This document shows positions 1 through 8,937 of a stretch of DNA of 64,000 bases, piece by piece. The notes under the pieces are model-generated. The model was not told the origin of the DNA. It did not search any database and saw only the letters and a list, made by a program, of their open reading frames with translations. This stretch comes from Pararhizobium mangrovi (GTDB lineage: Bacteria; Pseudomonadota; Alphaproteobacteria; Rhizobiales; Rhizobiaceae): contig NZ_VHLH01000001.1 of NCBI RefSeq assembly GCF_006516965.1, positions 1 through 64,000 of the forward strand, read 5' to 3'. The translations under genes and the position numbers were made by a program. Within the stretch, counting starts at the first letter, position 1. The number at the start of each line of letters is the position of its first letter.

Positions 1-87
1 CACCAGCCTCCCATCCGGCCAGAAGCTTGAATCAGAAAACAGCGGCAGACGGAATCCTGGACCGATTCACGAAGCTCGGATCACGCT

Positions 88-1476
88 CTAGCTATCGAGT
101 AACATACTGGTCCTCATCTTATGAAGCGCCGGCGCGCTCGCTCGGTTTCCAGCTACAAGAATTGACAGTATATCACGAACGTCCATCAACGCCGACCCAA
201 CCACCTGTCCGGCGAATACCCCATGCGTAACAGATTTAAGCGAAACACCATATTCCCTAAGTCTATCTCTCACGGGAGATGATTTATCGAGACTCATGAG
301 TTCAAAGAATATGGATTCATCGTTTTTCCAGAAGGCCGTATCGAATTTTTCCGATCCAGAAATATGAACACTCCAACACTGTCTTCTTGCAGAACGCACG
401 ACCTTCACAGCAGCAGACCCGCCTCCTGAGACATCACGGGCTCGCAATTCTTGAAGGAACAGCGACGCCAAGCCCGTAGTTGTGAAATGAAGATGACTAG
501 TGTGTTCGGATGCGCCGCCGCTACGGGCTTCACGAAGAGCGTAGAACCCTATCCTGAGCTTCTCGGAGACAAATCCATCTAAGTGGTCAACAATATCCTG
601 CCCTGCCTTCACCGATTCAACAACGAATGTAATGTTAGGTAGCGGGCTTGAACCCTTAGTATGTTGTAGCTTATTCCATAAACCGGGAACTTGATCTGTA
701 AAATCGGACGAAGAAGTGATGACACCGACGGATGGCCGGACCTTATTTTTTCGGAAAGGAAAGACACCTGCATAGAAAACTGCGCTATCCTTACGAAACC
801 GTGATGTCTGGTTGGCACCGACTAAGCTGCCTACTACCATTCTTCCACAAAGATCTTCATCGATCACCTTCGGCGAATACATGTTTACCTTTTCCAATTG
901 ATCTATCGGAAAGGCGCCGAAACCGTTTAAAGCAATTCCTCCAAAATAATGCCCCTTGCCGAAAAATCTTTCCGTCATCGTTCGAAATTCCTCAAATGAG
1001 AACGTCTTGCGATGGAAGGAATTCAATGTTCTTCCTGGTCCAAAATACAACTCGTCATTTGGGACGGTGAGAACAACGCAGCCGCCTGGCGCCAATCTCG
1101 ATCTAATCAACTGGAGGAACTGTTCTGGCTTCTCCAGATGCTCTAGGGTTTCTATCGAGACAATAACGTCGAACATTCGGTCGCATCGGTGAAGATACTC
1201 CAGAGCATCATCGCAATAAAAATCTAAATTATCGATGCCTCTGAAATTAGTTTTAGCGGACAAAATTGCTTCTTCGCTGACATCAACGCCGATGACTTCG
1301 CGCGCCCCCCAGCAGCTAGCGAGCTGCGCAGATCCCAAACCTTCGCCGCACGCAATATCAAGCACCGATCGGCCAGCAGTATAGCTTGATGCGAGTAGGT
1401 ACCGTGCCTGATGTATAGCAACAGCAGTACTCACGTACGATGAGCCAGGTGCAACCCGCTTGCGTTCGATCGGCAT
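88..1476 (-). CDS. class I SAM-dependent methyltransferase with unassigned C-terminal domain
   Basis: A 462-residue protein. Residues about 35-200 are a class I Rossmann methyltransferase: motif I is VLDIACGEGLGS (38-49), the acidic strand-2 motif is IGVDVS (near 62-67), and ETLEHL and LAPGGCVVLTVPN follow. This domain would transfer a methyl group from S-adenosylmethionine, probably to a sugar or polysaccharide given the adjacent glycosyltransferase; that substrate is inferred from context only. Residues about 245-462 match nothing I recognise and about double the usual length of such enzymes. It is the last gene of a minus-strand operon, starting 3 bases after the glycosyltransferase stop. 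Base composition is AT-richer than the rest of the window, which suggests transfer. Confidence 0.85.
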   Translation of the reverse strand: MPIERKRVAPGSSYVSTAVAIHQARYLLASSYTAGRSVLDIACGEGLGSAQLASCWGAREVIGVDVSEEAILSAKTNFRGIDNLDFYCDDALEYLHRCDRMFDVIVSIETLEHLEKPEQFLQLIRSRLAPGGCVVLTVPNDELYFGPGRTLNSFHRKTFSFEEFRTMTERFFGKGHYFGGIALNGFGAFPIDQLEKVNMYSPKVIDEDLCGRMVVGSLVGANQTSRFRKDSAVFYAGVFPFRKNKVRPSVGVITSSSDFTDQVPGLWNKLQHTKGSSPLPNITFVVESVKAGQDIVDHLDGFVSEKLRIGFYALREARSGGASEHTSHLHFTTTGLASLFLQELRARDVSGGGSAAVKVVRSARRQCWSVHISGSEKFDTAFWKNDESIFFELMSLDKSSPVRDRLREYGVSLKSVTHGVFAGQVVGSALMDVRDILSILVAGNRASAPALHKMRTSMLLDS

Positions 1477-1479
1477 ACG

Positions 1480-2652
1480 CTAGTCCCATCCAAGTTGGCT
1501 GCGAATTAATGGCCCAAATGGGGCAACACACGAACATCTTAGCGGAGCCTGCGCTACACCGCCATTATTTCGACCGGCGACTGCGTTTCCGAGTAGATAC
1601 AACCAATTCTCTACGAAGTCCGGGTGACGAAGATGCTTCTCTGCGAATGCGGCAGCTTTCAAACTCATTTGCGCTCGAAAATCTGGCTTGCTCGCCCTCA
1701 TTAGAGCGATTGCCAGTGAACCCGCCGTCGAGCGATCGGCTAGGCATCCCGTTTCTCCTTCCGATATTAAGTAATTCACTCCGGGACAATCCGAATATCC
1801 GACACACGGCACGCCGTAACTAAAGGCCTCGATCACTACATTAGGAAGCCCTTCCTCAAAAGAAGGTATTACTAGAAGAGAAGCATCAGCATAAATTTTG
1901 TCCGGGTCTGAAACGATTCCATGATCTGTTATAGAAATTTTTGGATTTTCCGCCTTAAAGCGCGTAAGCTCTTCATAGAAATTATTCGATCCATAAAGAT
2001 GAAGTTGCCATTCTGGGTCGGCATCAGCAAATCTAGCGAATGCCTCAACTGCGGACATTCCGTTCTTGTTGCGGTTTTTCATTGCACCGACTGCTATGAT
2101 TTTTTTTTGCGGTGATGTCTGTGTTGATGCTGGTTCATGCTTGAGAGAGTTGAAGAACGAGTAGGAGAACGGCTTGATCGCAGGTGTTATTGTTTGTGCG
2201 TAGTCGGGGACTGTAAAGCGGACCGCCGCAGCTCGGCTAAAAATCCCTTGGCGTAACCAGAACGCGTCTTCGAGCGTGCTGCAGCCGTCCTGTTGCATAA
2301 CGTACAAAGTTGAAACCATTCGGCTTGGATTCGTACATTCTTGAATGACAAATGGAGCAGCAACGAGATCGCTAATTTCAGCAATCCGTCGAAAAAAGCC
2401 TGCCATCCCAAAACCAACGACAACGTCGTAACGACCGCGCTCGCGCAACAAGTCATCGTCTTCCCGCAAGTTTAATGGTCTGATATCAACGCCTGACGGA
2501 AGTTCGTATGATGGCGCTGCGTCCTTCCGTGAGTTGCACAAAATGGAAGCCGTCCCTCCGTTTTGATCAATTATACCTGATACTTCAGCAGCAACTTTTT
2601 CGGCCCCGCCTTTTCCGGTCAGAAAGCTTGGGATAAGTAAACCTACTCTCAT
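1480..2652 (-). CDS. GT-B family 4 glycosyltransferase
   Basis: Retaining GT4-type glycosyltransferase of about 390 residues. The N-terminus MRVGLLIPSFLTGKGGAEKV carries the glycine-rich acceptor-side loop. The C-terminal half has the donor-binding segment VIPSFEEGLPNVVIEAFSYG with the E-x7-E spacing of the family. It should move a sugar from a nucleotide-sugar donor during surface polysaccharide assembly on the cytoplasmic side; donor and acceptor cannot be told. I chose the ATG at 2652, which aligns with the family N-terminus and has AGGGGA upstream, over a TTG at 2685 that overlaps the upstream gene. It lies between the coiled-coil gene and the methyltransferase on the same strand, so the three are likely co-transcribed. 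Confidence 0.85.
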   Translation of the reverse strand: MRVGLLIPSFLTGKGGAEKVAAEVSGIIDQNGGTASILCNSRKDAAPSYELPSGVDIRPLNLREDDDLLRERGRYDVVVGFGMAGFFRRIAEISDLVAAPFVIQECTNPSRMVSTLYVMQQDGCSTLEDAFWLRQGIFSRAAAVRFTVPDYAQTITPAIKPFSYSFFNSLKHEPASTQTSPQKKIIAVGAMKNRNKNGMSAVEAFARFADADPEWQLHLYGSNNFYEELTRFKAENPKISITDHGIVSDPDKIYADASLLVIPSFEEGLPNVVIEAFSYGVPCVGYSDCPGVNYLISEGETGCLADRSTAGSLAIALMRASKPDFRAQMSLKAAAFAEKHLRHPDFVENWLYLLGNAVAGRNNGGVAQAPLRCSCVAPFGPLIRSQLGWD

Positions 2653-2671
2653 CGTAACACCAATTCCCCTA

Positions 2672-3031
2672 TTAAAGCGAGTCAAACATGACTGATATCT
2701 CTTTTCGAATTGATTTTCTCAATTCCGTTTCTAGGAAGCCGATCCGCGTTTTGTGACGGGCTACAACGTCGCTCGATCGTTTTAACAAGCGCTCACCTTT
2801 TTTGTTCTTAGACTGCTCTTCTTTCAAGCGCTCTCGTAGTTCTTCGATCCTCTGAAGATCTTTTGGATATAGGTGCGTCTCCTCGATGGTACCGTTTTGA
2901 ACTTTCTCGTTTTGGAGGTTGAGTAACAGCTTACGTTTCTCAGTCTGCAACGCATCGAGTGACGAAAGCCTGACCAACCGCAAACCAGCGACTGATAGGC
3001 AACGATTCAATAGTTTCGCTAGCGACATCAT
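2672..3031 (-). CDS. small coiled-coil protein, first gene of polysaccharide operon
   Basis: 119 residues, not recognised as a named family. The N-terminus (MMSLAKLLNRCLSVAGLRLV) resembles the short amphipathic leader often seen in polysaccharide methyltransferases and glycosyltransferases. Residues about 27-110 are rich in Glu, Lys and Leu with heptad-like spacing and should form a long coiled coil. No signal peptide or membrane segment is evident. It precedes the GT4 gene by 19 bases and may scaffold or size-limit a glycosylation complex, but that is inference. It could also be a truncated remnant of a larger protein. Two adjacent ATG codons open the frame. Confidence 0.6.
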   Translation of the reverse strand: MMSLAKLLNRCLSVAGLRLVRLSSLDALQTEKRKLLLNLQNEKVQNGTIEETHLYPKDLQRIEELRERLKEEQSKNKKGERLLKRSSDVVARHKTRIGFLETELRKSIRKEISVMFDSL

Positions 3032-3341
3032 GCACCCCGCTCTCTAAATGCACTTCGAATGGGTTCTACCCGACACCCCATGATTAATTTGCAACCTAAT
3101 GCAGATCTAACTGCATGCCGCGAGAGATCTAACTGCTAGGCCTTGAACATGGAATCTTAATACGATCATATCTACTACGGTGGTCGCCGTCGCAGTTGGC
3201 CCGGTTCCTGAAAACAAGCCCTACCTGATAGCATCTTCGACCTATAACTGAACTGGCATCCATCAGCGATTAGAATGCTGGCCTTTGCTGTTACGCCTGA
3301 AGGTGCGGGTTCATCAACCTGTCGAGATATGAAGTCCCCTC
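3032..3341. other. intergenic, no gene seen
   Basis: About 310 bases between the first gene of the minus-strand polysaccharide operon and the IS3 remnant. It must contain that operon's promoter, but no clear -35/-10 pair stands out. No convincing reading frame or repeat was found. Confidence 0.5.
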
Positions 3342-3640
3342 TTAAGTTGCATCAGAGCCGGCTGCAGCGAGAGTTCTAGCGGCCGCAGGGGTCTGATATC
3401 TGCGCAGCGAGTCCGGTTTCGCGGCGTTGACGCCCCGATTGCAATGGGCGGTGGCGGTCCCTATGGAGTCGAAGTTGGAGCAATGGCTCTCTTTCAATAG
3501 TGCATCACGCATCCAGTCTTTGAAGCTTTCAACGGAGCTATTCTGCATCCGCATTCCTAGCGCAATGTCCTGGCACTAGGCGTTGCGCCCCCTAGCCTGG
3601 GCGAACATGGAGTTCGAAGTGAAGTCCGGGCCGTGGTCAA
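3342..3640 (-). pseudogene. decayed IS3-family transposase (OrfB C-terminal part)
   Basis: Read on the minus strand from 3638, the frame gives DHGPDFTSNSMFAQARGRNA, then an in-frame TAG at 3576-3578, then CQDIALGMRMQNSSVESFKD and MRDALLKESHCSNF. This aligns residue for residue with the DNG(T)EFTSN and (M)QNGFVESFNGRMRDE stretch of IS3-family DDE transposases. The second catalytic Asp and the Glu of VESF are kept, while the stop replaces a Glu codon. The tail YQTPAAARTLAAAGSDAT matches the usual C-terminus. The upstream part (higher coordinates, to about 3780) has further stops and only faint similarity. No OrfA or terminal inverted repeats could be placed, so the element is dead. Confidence 0.75.
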
Positions 3641-3822
3641 GCTACACGCTGTCTGCCCCGAGCTATCCATCACTAAGCATGCTGTCTTATGGAGCTACGG
3701 ATACGACAACCTCGAATATCAGGACCCCAAGTTCTCTGAGCGCGCCTAGAACTTCTCTGCAACTCCAATAGGGCAAGAAAGAATTTTCTTGCAGGCGTAA
3801 ATGCTCTGTACGGCTATAGGGA

Positions 3823-4278
3823 TTATGCCACGTGCATCGGACTGTATCGCTGTGTCGAAAACTCGGGCGGCTCTCTCGCAAATTCCGTCGAACTACAATC
3901 TGAAGCTGATCGGTACGGTGATGCACAAGGTGCTTGCTCGAAATCCGAGCATTCCTCGAAGTTGCAGAGCAGTTCGGCTGCTCGAGCGTGAGAAACCCGC
4001 CATACCTTCCACTCGCGCATTCTGGCGCCGAGCTTGTCGGAGAAGTCCAGGACGTCGCGCGAACAACGAATTTCCTTTTTGGAACGGTAGGCTTGGTGCA
4101 GCTTGAACCTTTGCCCATTCTTGACGGCCCGAACCTTCCGGCTGGCGATGATGTCCTCGGTCGTCTCATGGATACGGTGGTTCGTTCGCGGCGAGATCGC
4201 GATGGTCGGAGACAAGGCTCGGCAGGCCTCGACGAATTCTCTGAGAATTACGGCAGGGTGGGTGATTGCAGTAGCCAT
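3823..4278 (-). pseudogene. unrecognised ORF, probably a truncated gene
   Basis: The first 110 or so codons look like a genuine soluble basic protein (MATAITHPAVILREFVEACR..., then RFKLHQAYRSKKEI and LGARMREWKVWRVSHARAAE). The ATG at 4278 has GGAG six bases upstream. After about residue 112 the composition changes to serine- and proline-rich low-quality sequence running into the IS3 debris, so the gene was probably truncated by that element. I do not recognise the family. It lies between tRNA-Ser and the IS3 remnant, in the likely integration zone. The opposite-strand frames here are weaker. Confidence 0.35.
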
Positions 4279-4522
4279 TTCGAACTCCGTTGTTGATGCG
4301 GCGCTGGTGCGCCGATCGCACTTTACGGAATGGCTCGGAGGGTCCGGGTGCTCATTGAGCGCATTTCGACCGGATCGTCGCGCTTACAGCGCGCACCTCG
4401 CAACGCGGTGATGCCCGTAATTGGCAAAATGACCACCGCGGTCAAAGTGTGGGGTGAATTGGTGCTGCACGTTCGACAAAATACAGAAAAACGCGCCATT
4501 ACAGGAACTTAACGGGGTAGAG

Positions 4523-4612
4523 TGGCGGACAGAGAGGGATTCGAACCCTCGAGACGGTTACCCGCCTACACGCGTTCCAGGCGTGCGCCTTCGACCGCTC
4601 GGCCATCTGTCC
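4523..4612 (-). tRNA. tRNA-Ser (anticodon GGA)
   Basis: The minus strand reads GGACAGA (4612-4606) pairing with TCTGTCC (4533-4527), a discriminator G and an encoded CCA (4525-4523). The anticodon loop is CTGGAAC inside a stem ACGC/GCGT, giving GGA, which reads UCC and UCU. A long variable arm and the T-loop GGTTCGAATCC are present. The total of 90 bases is typical of a class II serine tRNA. The 3' end faces the accessory segment at 1-4500, the usual orientation for a tRNA used as an integration site. Confidence 0.95.
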
Positions 4613-4682
4613 GCTTCGCCGGCCGGCCGCATCGAAGCCGGTCGGCGGGGCGTTTGCCGGGTCGACCGGTTCGCCGCGGCGG

Positions 4683-4710
4683 ACTATAGTCACAGCTTCG
4701 TGCGGATCAA
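4683..4710 (-). promoter_or_regulatory. sigma-70-type promoter for tRNA-Ser
   Basis: On the minus strand, TTGATC (4710-4705) is followed after 16 bases by TATAGT (4688-4683), about 70 bases upstream of the tRNA 5' end. Both boxes are close to consensus. Assignment to the tRNA rests on position only. Confidence 0.5.
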
Positions 4711-4934
4711 CCGGTTTCTGGCGATTTCCCAAACTTCGGATGGGTGTCGCTCCTGGCGGAAGGCCTCCGATCGACGTTCGCTTCGCCGCGACGGAGCGCT
4801 TGTGCCTCATGCGGGGTCCGCTTCGATCGGCCAAATTCGGCTCTGGCGATTGCGGGATGGCGCGGATGTCCTACCTAGGGCGGTAGGTTCGATCGATCGG
4901 CCGTTCGCCGATCCCGCTACGCGCAGAGGCTTCG

Positions 4935-5285
4935 ATGCGGTTCGTCTTGTCCGTCATTGCGCTCGTCGCACTTGTCGCAGCCATCGCGACGGGCTTGCTG
5001 GATGCGGTGCGCTCCGTCGCCGTCGGAGGCGTCGCGTTGACGCCGATCGCTTCACCCTGGGTCGCAGCGGCGCCTTCGAGCTATCACGTGACGATCGCAG
5101 CGCTAGCGGCCGGCGCGCCGGGCTTCGTCGCGGCCGGCTTCGCCTGGCTGATGGCGCAGCCGGTGATCGTTCCGTCCGCGGCGATCGCGCTTGCCGCCTA
5201 TCTTGCGGCCGTTCGGGCGGGGTCGTCCGCCGCGCGGGGAAGGCCCGCCGGGCGTTCGGCCTGGCTCCATCAATCGAGGAGATGA
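4935..5285 (+). CDS. small conserved membrane protein of unknown function
   Basis: 116 residues with an N-terminal transmembrane helix ([20 protein letters not shown]) followed by a DAVRSVA segment, a short extracytoplasmic stretch, and a second hydrophobic region near residues 62-95. The pattern resembles the small two-helix proteins of rhizobia that begin MRFxLRxxxxxALVxAxxxxxxDxxRSxA, whose function is unknown. The last bases overlap an ATGA at 5282-5285 just before msrA, so it is probably translationally coupled to that gene. Cysteine is absent. The C-terminus is basic. The family link is from memory of the pattern and not proven. Confidence 0.6.
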   Translation: MRFVLSVIALVALVAAIATGLLDAVRSVAVGGVALTPIASPWVAAAPSSYHVTIAALAAGAPGFVAAGFAWLMAQPVIVPSAAIALAAYLAAVRAGSSAARGRPAGRSAWLHQSRR

Positions 5286-5290
5286 TTGCG

Positions 5291-5941
5291 ATGTTGTTCA
5301 ACGATCTTTTCGCGAAGAAGACCGAGATGGTCACCGCGGCGAATGCGCTGCCCGGCCGTTCCGAGGCGATCCCGACGGCCGAGCGCCACCGGGTCAACGA
5401 CCATCCTCTCAAGGGGCCTTATCCGGAGACGAGCCAAATCGCCATGTTCGCCATGGGTTGCTTCTGGGGGGTCGAGCGGCTGTTCTGGCGCATGCCGGGC
5501 GTGTGGGTGACGGCGGTCGGCTACGCCGGTGGCCATACGCCAAACCCGACCTACGAGGAGACGGTGACGGGCAAGACCGGCCATGCCGAAGCCTGCCGCG
5601 TCGTCTACGATCCCGAAACGGTGAGCTATCGTGACCTCCTGAAGGTCTTCTGGGAAGAGCACGACCCGACCCAGGGCATGCGCCAAGGCAACGACGTTGG
5701 CACGACGTACCGCTCGGCCATCTTCGTCTACGACGCCGAACAGCGGCGCGAAGCGGAGGAAACGCGCGATGCCTACCAGGCGGCGCTGCGCGCGGCAGGC
5801 CGGTCGGATCGCATCACCACGGAGATCCTCGACGCGCCGGAATTCTATTTCGCGGAGGACTACCACCAGCAATATCTCGAGCGAAATCCCGGCGGCTATT
5901 GTGGGCTGAAGGGAACCGGCGTCGATTGTCCGGCGGCGTGA
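5291..5941 (+). CDS. msrA: peptide-methionine (S)-S-oxide reductase MsrA
   Basis: 216 residues. The catalytic motif GCFWG has its nucleophilic cysteine at about residue 57, followed by [12 protein letters not shown] and the [21 protein letters not shown] stretch, all diagnostic of MsrA. It reduces methionine-S-sulfoxide, free or in protein, using thioredoxin. The C-terminus [14 protein letters not shown] carries two cysteines that can act as resolving residues. The N-terminus ([20 protein letters not shown]) is the extended type common in rhizobia and includes no signal peptide, so the enzyme is cytoplasmic. I chose the ATG at 5291 because GAGGAG (5276-5281) is 9 bases upstream; an ATG at 5282 overlapping the previous stop is the alternative. 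Confidence 0.95.
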   Translation: MLFNDLFAKKTEMVTAANALPGRSEAIPTAERHRVNDHPLKGPYPETSQIAMFAMGCFWGVERLFWRMPGVWVTAVGYAGGHTPNPTYEETVTGKTGHAEACRVVYDPETVSYRDLLKVFWEEHDPTQGMRQGNDVGTTYRSAIFVYDAEQRREAEETRDAYQAALRAAGRSDRITTEILDAPEFYFAEDYHQQYLERNPGGYCGLKGTGVDCPAA

Positions 5942-5975
5942 GCCGGGCCTTCCGCCGGTTTTGAACGGCTGGTAA

Positions 5976-5991
5976 ATTTTCACGTGAAATT
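5976..5991. promoter_or_regulatory. TTTCACGTGAAA palindrome (parS-like core)
   Basis: A perfect 12-base palindrome TTTCACGTGAAA lies at 5978-5989 between msrA and the binding-protein gene. It matches the centre of the chromosomal parS consensus, but the outer bases do not fit. A second copy is at 45304-45315. It could be a degenerate ParB site or a local operator. Confidence 0.35.
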
Positions 5992-6124
5992 CGCGTTTGG
6001 GCGTGCAAGGATGCGCTCCGGCACCGGAAGCGCGGCTTTCGGCCATGCCCGGCCATGTGCCGGGCAGGCTTCATTTCCGTGCGCTGATCCGGCAACGGCC
6101 AGCAACCACAGAGGGCTCGAACAC

Positions 6125-7144
6125 ATGAAAAGACTCCTGCTCACCGCCGTCGCACTCGCCGCCCTTTCGGCCGGTGCCGTGGCGAAGGACTTCAAGCCGG
6201 CCGTCATCTACGACATGGGCGGCAAGAACGACAAATCCTTCAACGAGGCCGCCTATAACGGCGCCCAGAAGTTCAAGAAGGAGACAGGCGTCGATTTCCG
6301 TGACTTCGAGATCGCCAACGATGCGCAGCGCGAGCAGGCGCTACGCCGCTTCGCGCGCGACGGCGACAATCCGATCGTCGTCGTCGGCTTTTCCTGGGCC
6401 AACGCCATCCAGTCGGTCGCGCCGAAATATCCCGATACGGACTTCGTCATCATCGACGCGACGGTCGACGCCAAGAACGTGCGTTCGGTCACCTTCGCGG
6501 AGCCGGAAGGCTCCTATCTCGCCGGCATCATGGCGGCCATGGCGTCGAAGACCCACACGGTCGGCTTCATCGGCGGCATGGACGTACCGCTCATCCGCAA
6601 GTTCGAGTGCGGCTACATCGGCGGCGTGAAGCATGCCGACAAGGACGCCAAGGTACTGACCGCGATGACCGGCACGACGCCGGACGCCTGGAACGACCCG
6701 GTCAAGGCCGGCGAGATCGCCAAGTCGCAGATGGACCAGAGCGCCGACGTGATCTACGCCGCCGCCGGCGGCTCGGGCACGGGCGTGCTGCAGGCGACCG
6801 CGGACGCGAGCAAGCTCGCCATCGGCGTCGATTCCAACCAGAACTACATGCAGCCCGGCCATGTGCTGACCTCGATGGTCAAGCGCGTCGACGTCGCCGT
6901 CGAGCAGGCGTTCAAGGACGAGCAGCAGGCGGTGAAGGACGACGGAAAGTCCTTCAAGACCGGCGAGCAGCATCTCGGGCTCGCCGATAACGGCGTCGGC
7001 GTGGTGTTCGACAAGTACAACAAGGATCTCGTCACCGACAAGATGAAGCAGGCCGTCGAAGAGGCCAAGCAGAAGATCATCTCCGGCGACATCAAGGTCC
7101 ACGATTATCTGACCGACGACAGCTGCCCCTATCAGTCCAGCTGA
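6125..7144 (+). CDS. BMP-family nucleoside ABC transporter substrate-binding protein
   Basis: 339 residues with a Sec signal peptide (MKRLLLTAVALAALSAGAVA) and the PnrA/BmpA fold. Recognisable segments are KPAVIYDMGGKNDKSFNEAA, PIVVVGFSWA, FVIIDATVDAKNVRSVTFAE, GSYLAGIMAA and VGFIGGMDVP. These proteins bind purine and pyrimidine nucleosides in the periplasm and hand them to a cognate ABC permease. The start at 6125 gives a clean signal peptide, whereas the longer in-frame extension does not. No lipobox cysteine is present, so unlike many BMP proteins it is probably soluble. It heads an operon with the ATPase, both permeases and salvage enzymes, and a strong hairpin follows it. Confidence 0.92.
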   Translation: MKRLLLTAVALAALSAGAVAKDFKPAVIYDMGGKNDKSFNEAAYNGAQKFKKETGVDFRDFEIANDAQREQALRRFARDGDNPIVVVGFSWANAIQSVAPKYPDTDFVIIDATVDAKNVRSVTFAEPEGSYLAGIMAAMASKTHTVGFIGGMDVPLIRKFECGYIGGVKHADKDAKVLTAMTGTTPDAWNDPVKAGEIAKSQMDQSADVIYAAAGGSGTGVLQATADASKLAIGVDSNQNYMQPGHVLTSMVKRVDVAVEQAFKDEQQAVKDDGKSFKTGEQHLGLADNGVGVVFDKYNKDLVTDKMKQAVEEAKQKIISGDIKVHDYLTDDSCPYQSS

Positions 7145-7220
7145 GCCGCTTCGAAACACGGGTTTCCGGTCGGTCGTGTTCCGGACGGGGACCGCAATGC
7201 TTCGTTGCGATCCATCCCCG

Positions 7221-7247
7221 ACGTCGCGTGCTTCAAGCGCGCGACGT
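7221..7247 (+). promoter_or_regulatory. long hairpin between binding-protein and ATPase genes
   Basis: Arms ACGTCGCGTGCTT (7221-7233) and AAGCGCGCGACGT (7235-7247) pair over 13 positions with a single T:G wobble and a one-base centre. No run of T follows, so it is not a standard terminator. It lies in the 260-base gap after the binding-protein gene and may stabilise that upstream mRNA segment, attenuate read-through, or act as an operator. Confidence 0.55.
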
Positions 7248-7404
7248 TGGTGCTTTCATCATCGATCCTGCTTTCGCATGGCGAATGGCGAGAACGGCCT
7301 GGTGCCGATCTCGCTTGCGACCGAATGCCGGACTTTGAATCCGCTCGCGAAGGCGATAGCCATGGACGTAATCTTCCGGCAGACGAGATGGCACGCGGCA
7401 GGCG

Positions 7405-8937
7405 ATGAGTGAAACGGCGATCGCGCTGAAGGGCATCGACAAGAGTTTCGGTTCCGTTCACGCAAACCGCAACATCAATCTCACGGTGCGCAAAGGCACC
7501 ATCCACGGCATCGTCGGCGAGAACGGCGCGGGCAAGTCGACGCTGATGTCGATCCTCTACGGCTTCTATCAGGCCGATGCCGGCGACATCCTCGTCAACG
7601 GCGAGAAGGTGGAGATCCGCGATTCCAACGCAGCGATCGCGGCGGGTATCGGCATGGTGCACCAGCACTTCATGCTGGTCGAAAACTTCACCGTGCTCGA
7701 AAACATCATGCTCGGCGCGGAAGACCGGCAGGTCCTCAACGCCGGCATCGCGCGCGCCAGGCGCACGCTGAAGGAACTCGAAGAGGAATACGCGCTTCAG
7801 GTCGATCCCGATGCGATCACCGAGCAGCTTCCCGTCGGCAGCCAGCAGCGCGTGGAAATCCTGAAGGCGCTCTACCGCGGCGCCGACATCCTCATCCTCG
7901 ACGAGCCGACCGGCGTGCTGACGCCGTCGGAAGCCGACCACCTTTTCCGCATCCTCGAGCAGCTCCGCAACCAGGGCAAGACGATCATCTTCATCACGCA
8001 CAAGCTGCGCGAGGTGATGGCGATCACCGACGAGGTCTCCGTCATGCGCCGCGGCGAGATCGTGGCGACGAAGGAGACGTCGCAGACGTCGGTCGACGAA
8101 CTCGCCGAGCTGATGGTCGGCCGGCGTGTGCTGCTCCGCGTCGACAAGGGCGAGAGCACCCCGCGCGAGACGCGCCTCGAGGTTAAGAACCTCACAGTCG
8201 ACGACGAGCGCGGCGTGACGATGGTCAAGGACGTTTCCTTCGCCGTGCGGGCCGGTGAGATCGTCGGCATCGCGGGCGTCGCCGGCAACGGCCAATCCGA
8301 ACTGATCGAGGCGATCTCCGGCATTCGCCGTGCGCGCTCGGGCGAAGTCATCCTCGAAGGGGAGCCGATTTCGGTCAGCGGGGAGGCGGATCCGCGGCGG
8401 CTGCGCGCGCGCGGCCTCGCGCACGTGCCGGAAGACCGCCATCACATGGGCCTCGTACTGCCCTTCGAGGAGAGCGAGAACGCCATCCTCGGCTACCAGA
8501 CGGATGCGCGCTACGTGAACGGCGCCTTCCTCAATCTCGGCGCCATCCGGTCCGACGCCGGCGAGAAGATGGAGCGCTACGACATCCGCCCGCCGGACCC
8601 GCGGCTGAAGACGGCGAACTTCTCCGGCGGCAACCAGCAGAAGATCGTGCTCGCGCGCGAGATCGAGCGCGATCCAGAAGTGCTCATCTTCGGTCAGCCG
8701 ACGCGCGGCGTCGACGTCGGCGCCATCGAGTTCATCCACAAGCGCATCATCGAGATGCGCGACGCCGGCAAAGCCGTGCTCGTCGTCTCCGTCGAACTCG
8801 ACGAGATCCGCGGCCTTTCCGATCGCATCCTCGTCATGTTCGACGGGCGCATCGTCGGCGAGCGTGACGGGGAGGCGGGCGAGAACGAACTCGGGCTGCT
8901 AATGGCCGGTGTCGAAGAGGAGGGGACGGCGGCATGA
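7405..8937 (+). CDS. nucleoside ABC transporter ATP-binding protein (two ABC domains)
   Basis: 510 residues carrying two tandem nucleotide-binding domains, the sugar/nucleoside (CUT2-like) architecture. Domain 1 has Walker [10 protein letters not shown], signature [10 protein letters not shown] and Walker B ILILDEPT. Domain 2 has a degenerate Walker A (GVAGNGQSE), signature FSGGNQQK and Walker [13 protein letters not shown]. In this family only the first site has a full P-loop, as seen here. It powers import of nucleosides captured by the upstream BMP protein. The stop overlaps the start of the first permease by 4 bases (ATGA), indicating translational coupling. Confidence 0.93.
   Translation: MSETAIALKGIDKSFGSVHANRNINLTVRKGTIHGIVGENGAGKSTLMSILYGFYQADAGDILVNGEKVEIRDSNAAIAAGIGMVHQHFMLVENFTVLENIMLGAEDRQVLNAGIARARRTLKELEEEYALQVDPDAITEQLPVGSQQRVEILKALYRGADILILDEPTGVLTPSEADHLFRILEQLRNQGKTIIFITHKLREVMAITDEVSVMRRGEIVATKETSQTSVDELAELMVGRRVLLRVDKGESTPRETRLEVKNLTVDDERGVTMVKDVSFAVRAGEIVGIAGVAGNGQSELIEAISGIRRARSGEVILEGEPISVSGEADPRRLRARGLAHVPEDRHHMGLVLPFEESENAILGYQTDARYVNGAFLNLGAIRSDAGEKMERYDIRPPDPRLKTANFSGGNQQKIVLAREIERDPEVLIFGQPTRGVDVGAIEFIHKRIIEMRDAGKAVLVVSVELDEIRGLSDRILVMFDGRIVGERDGEAGENELGLLMAGVEEEGTAA

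Noticed and set aside
4454-5290. N-terminal extension of msrA through the tRNA gene
   Set aside because: The frame crosses tRNA-Ser on the other strand and a coding small membrane protein; a proper ribosome site is at 5276-5281.
7132-8739. 535-codon minus-strand frame
   Set aside because: Antisense to the nucleoside ABC ATPase, whose motifs are all intact.
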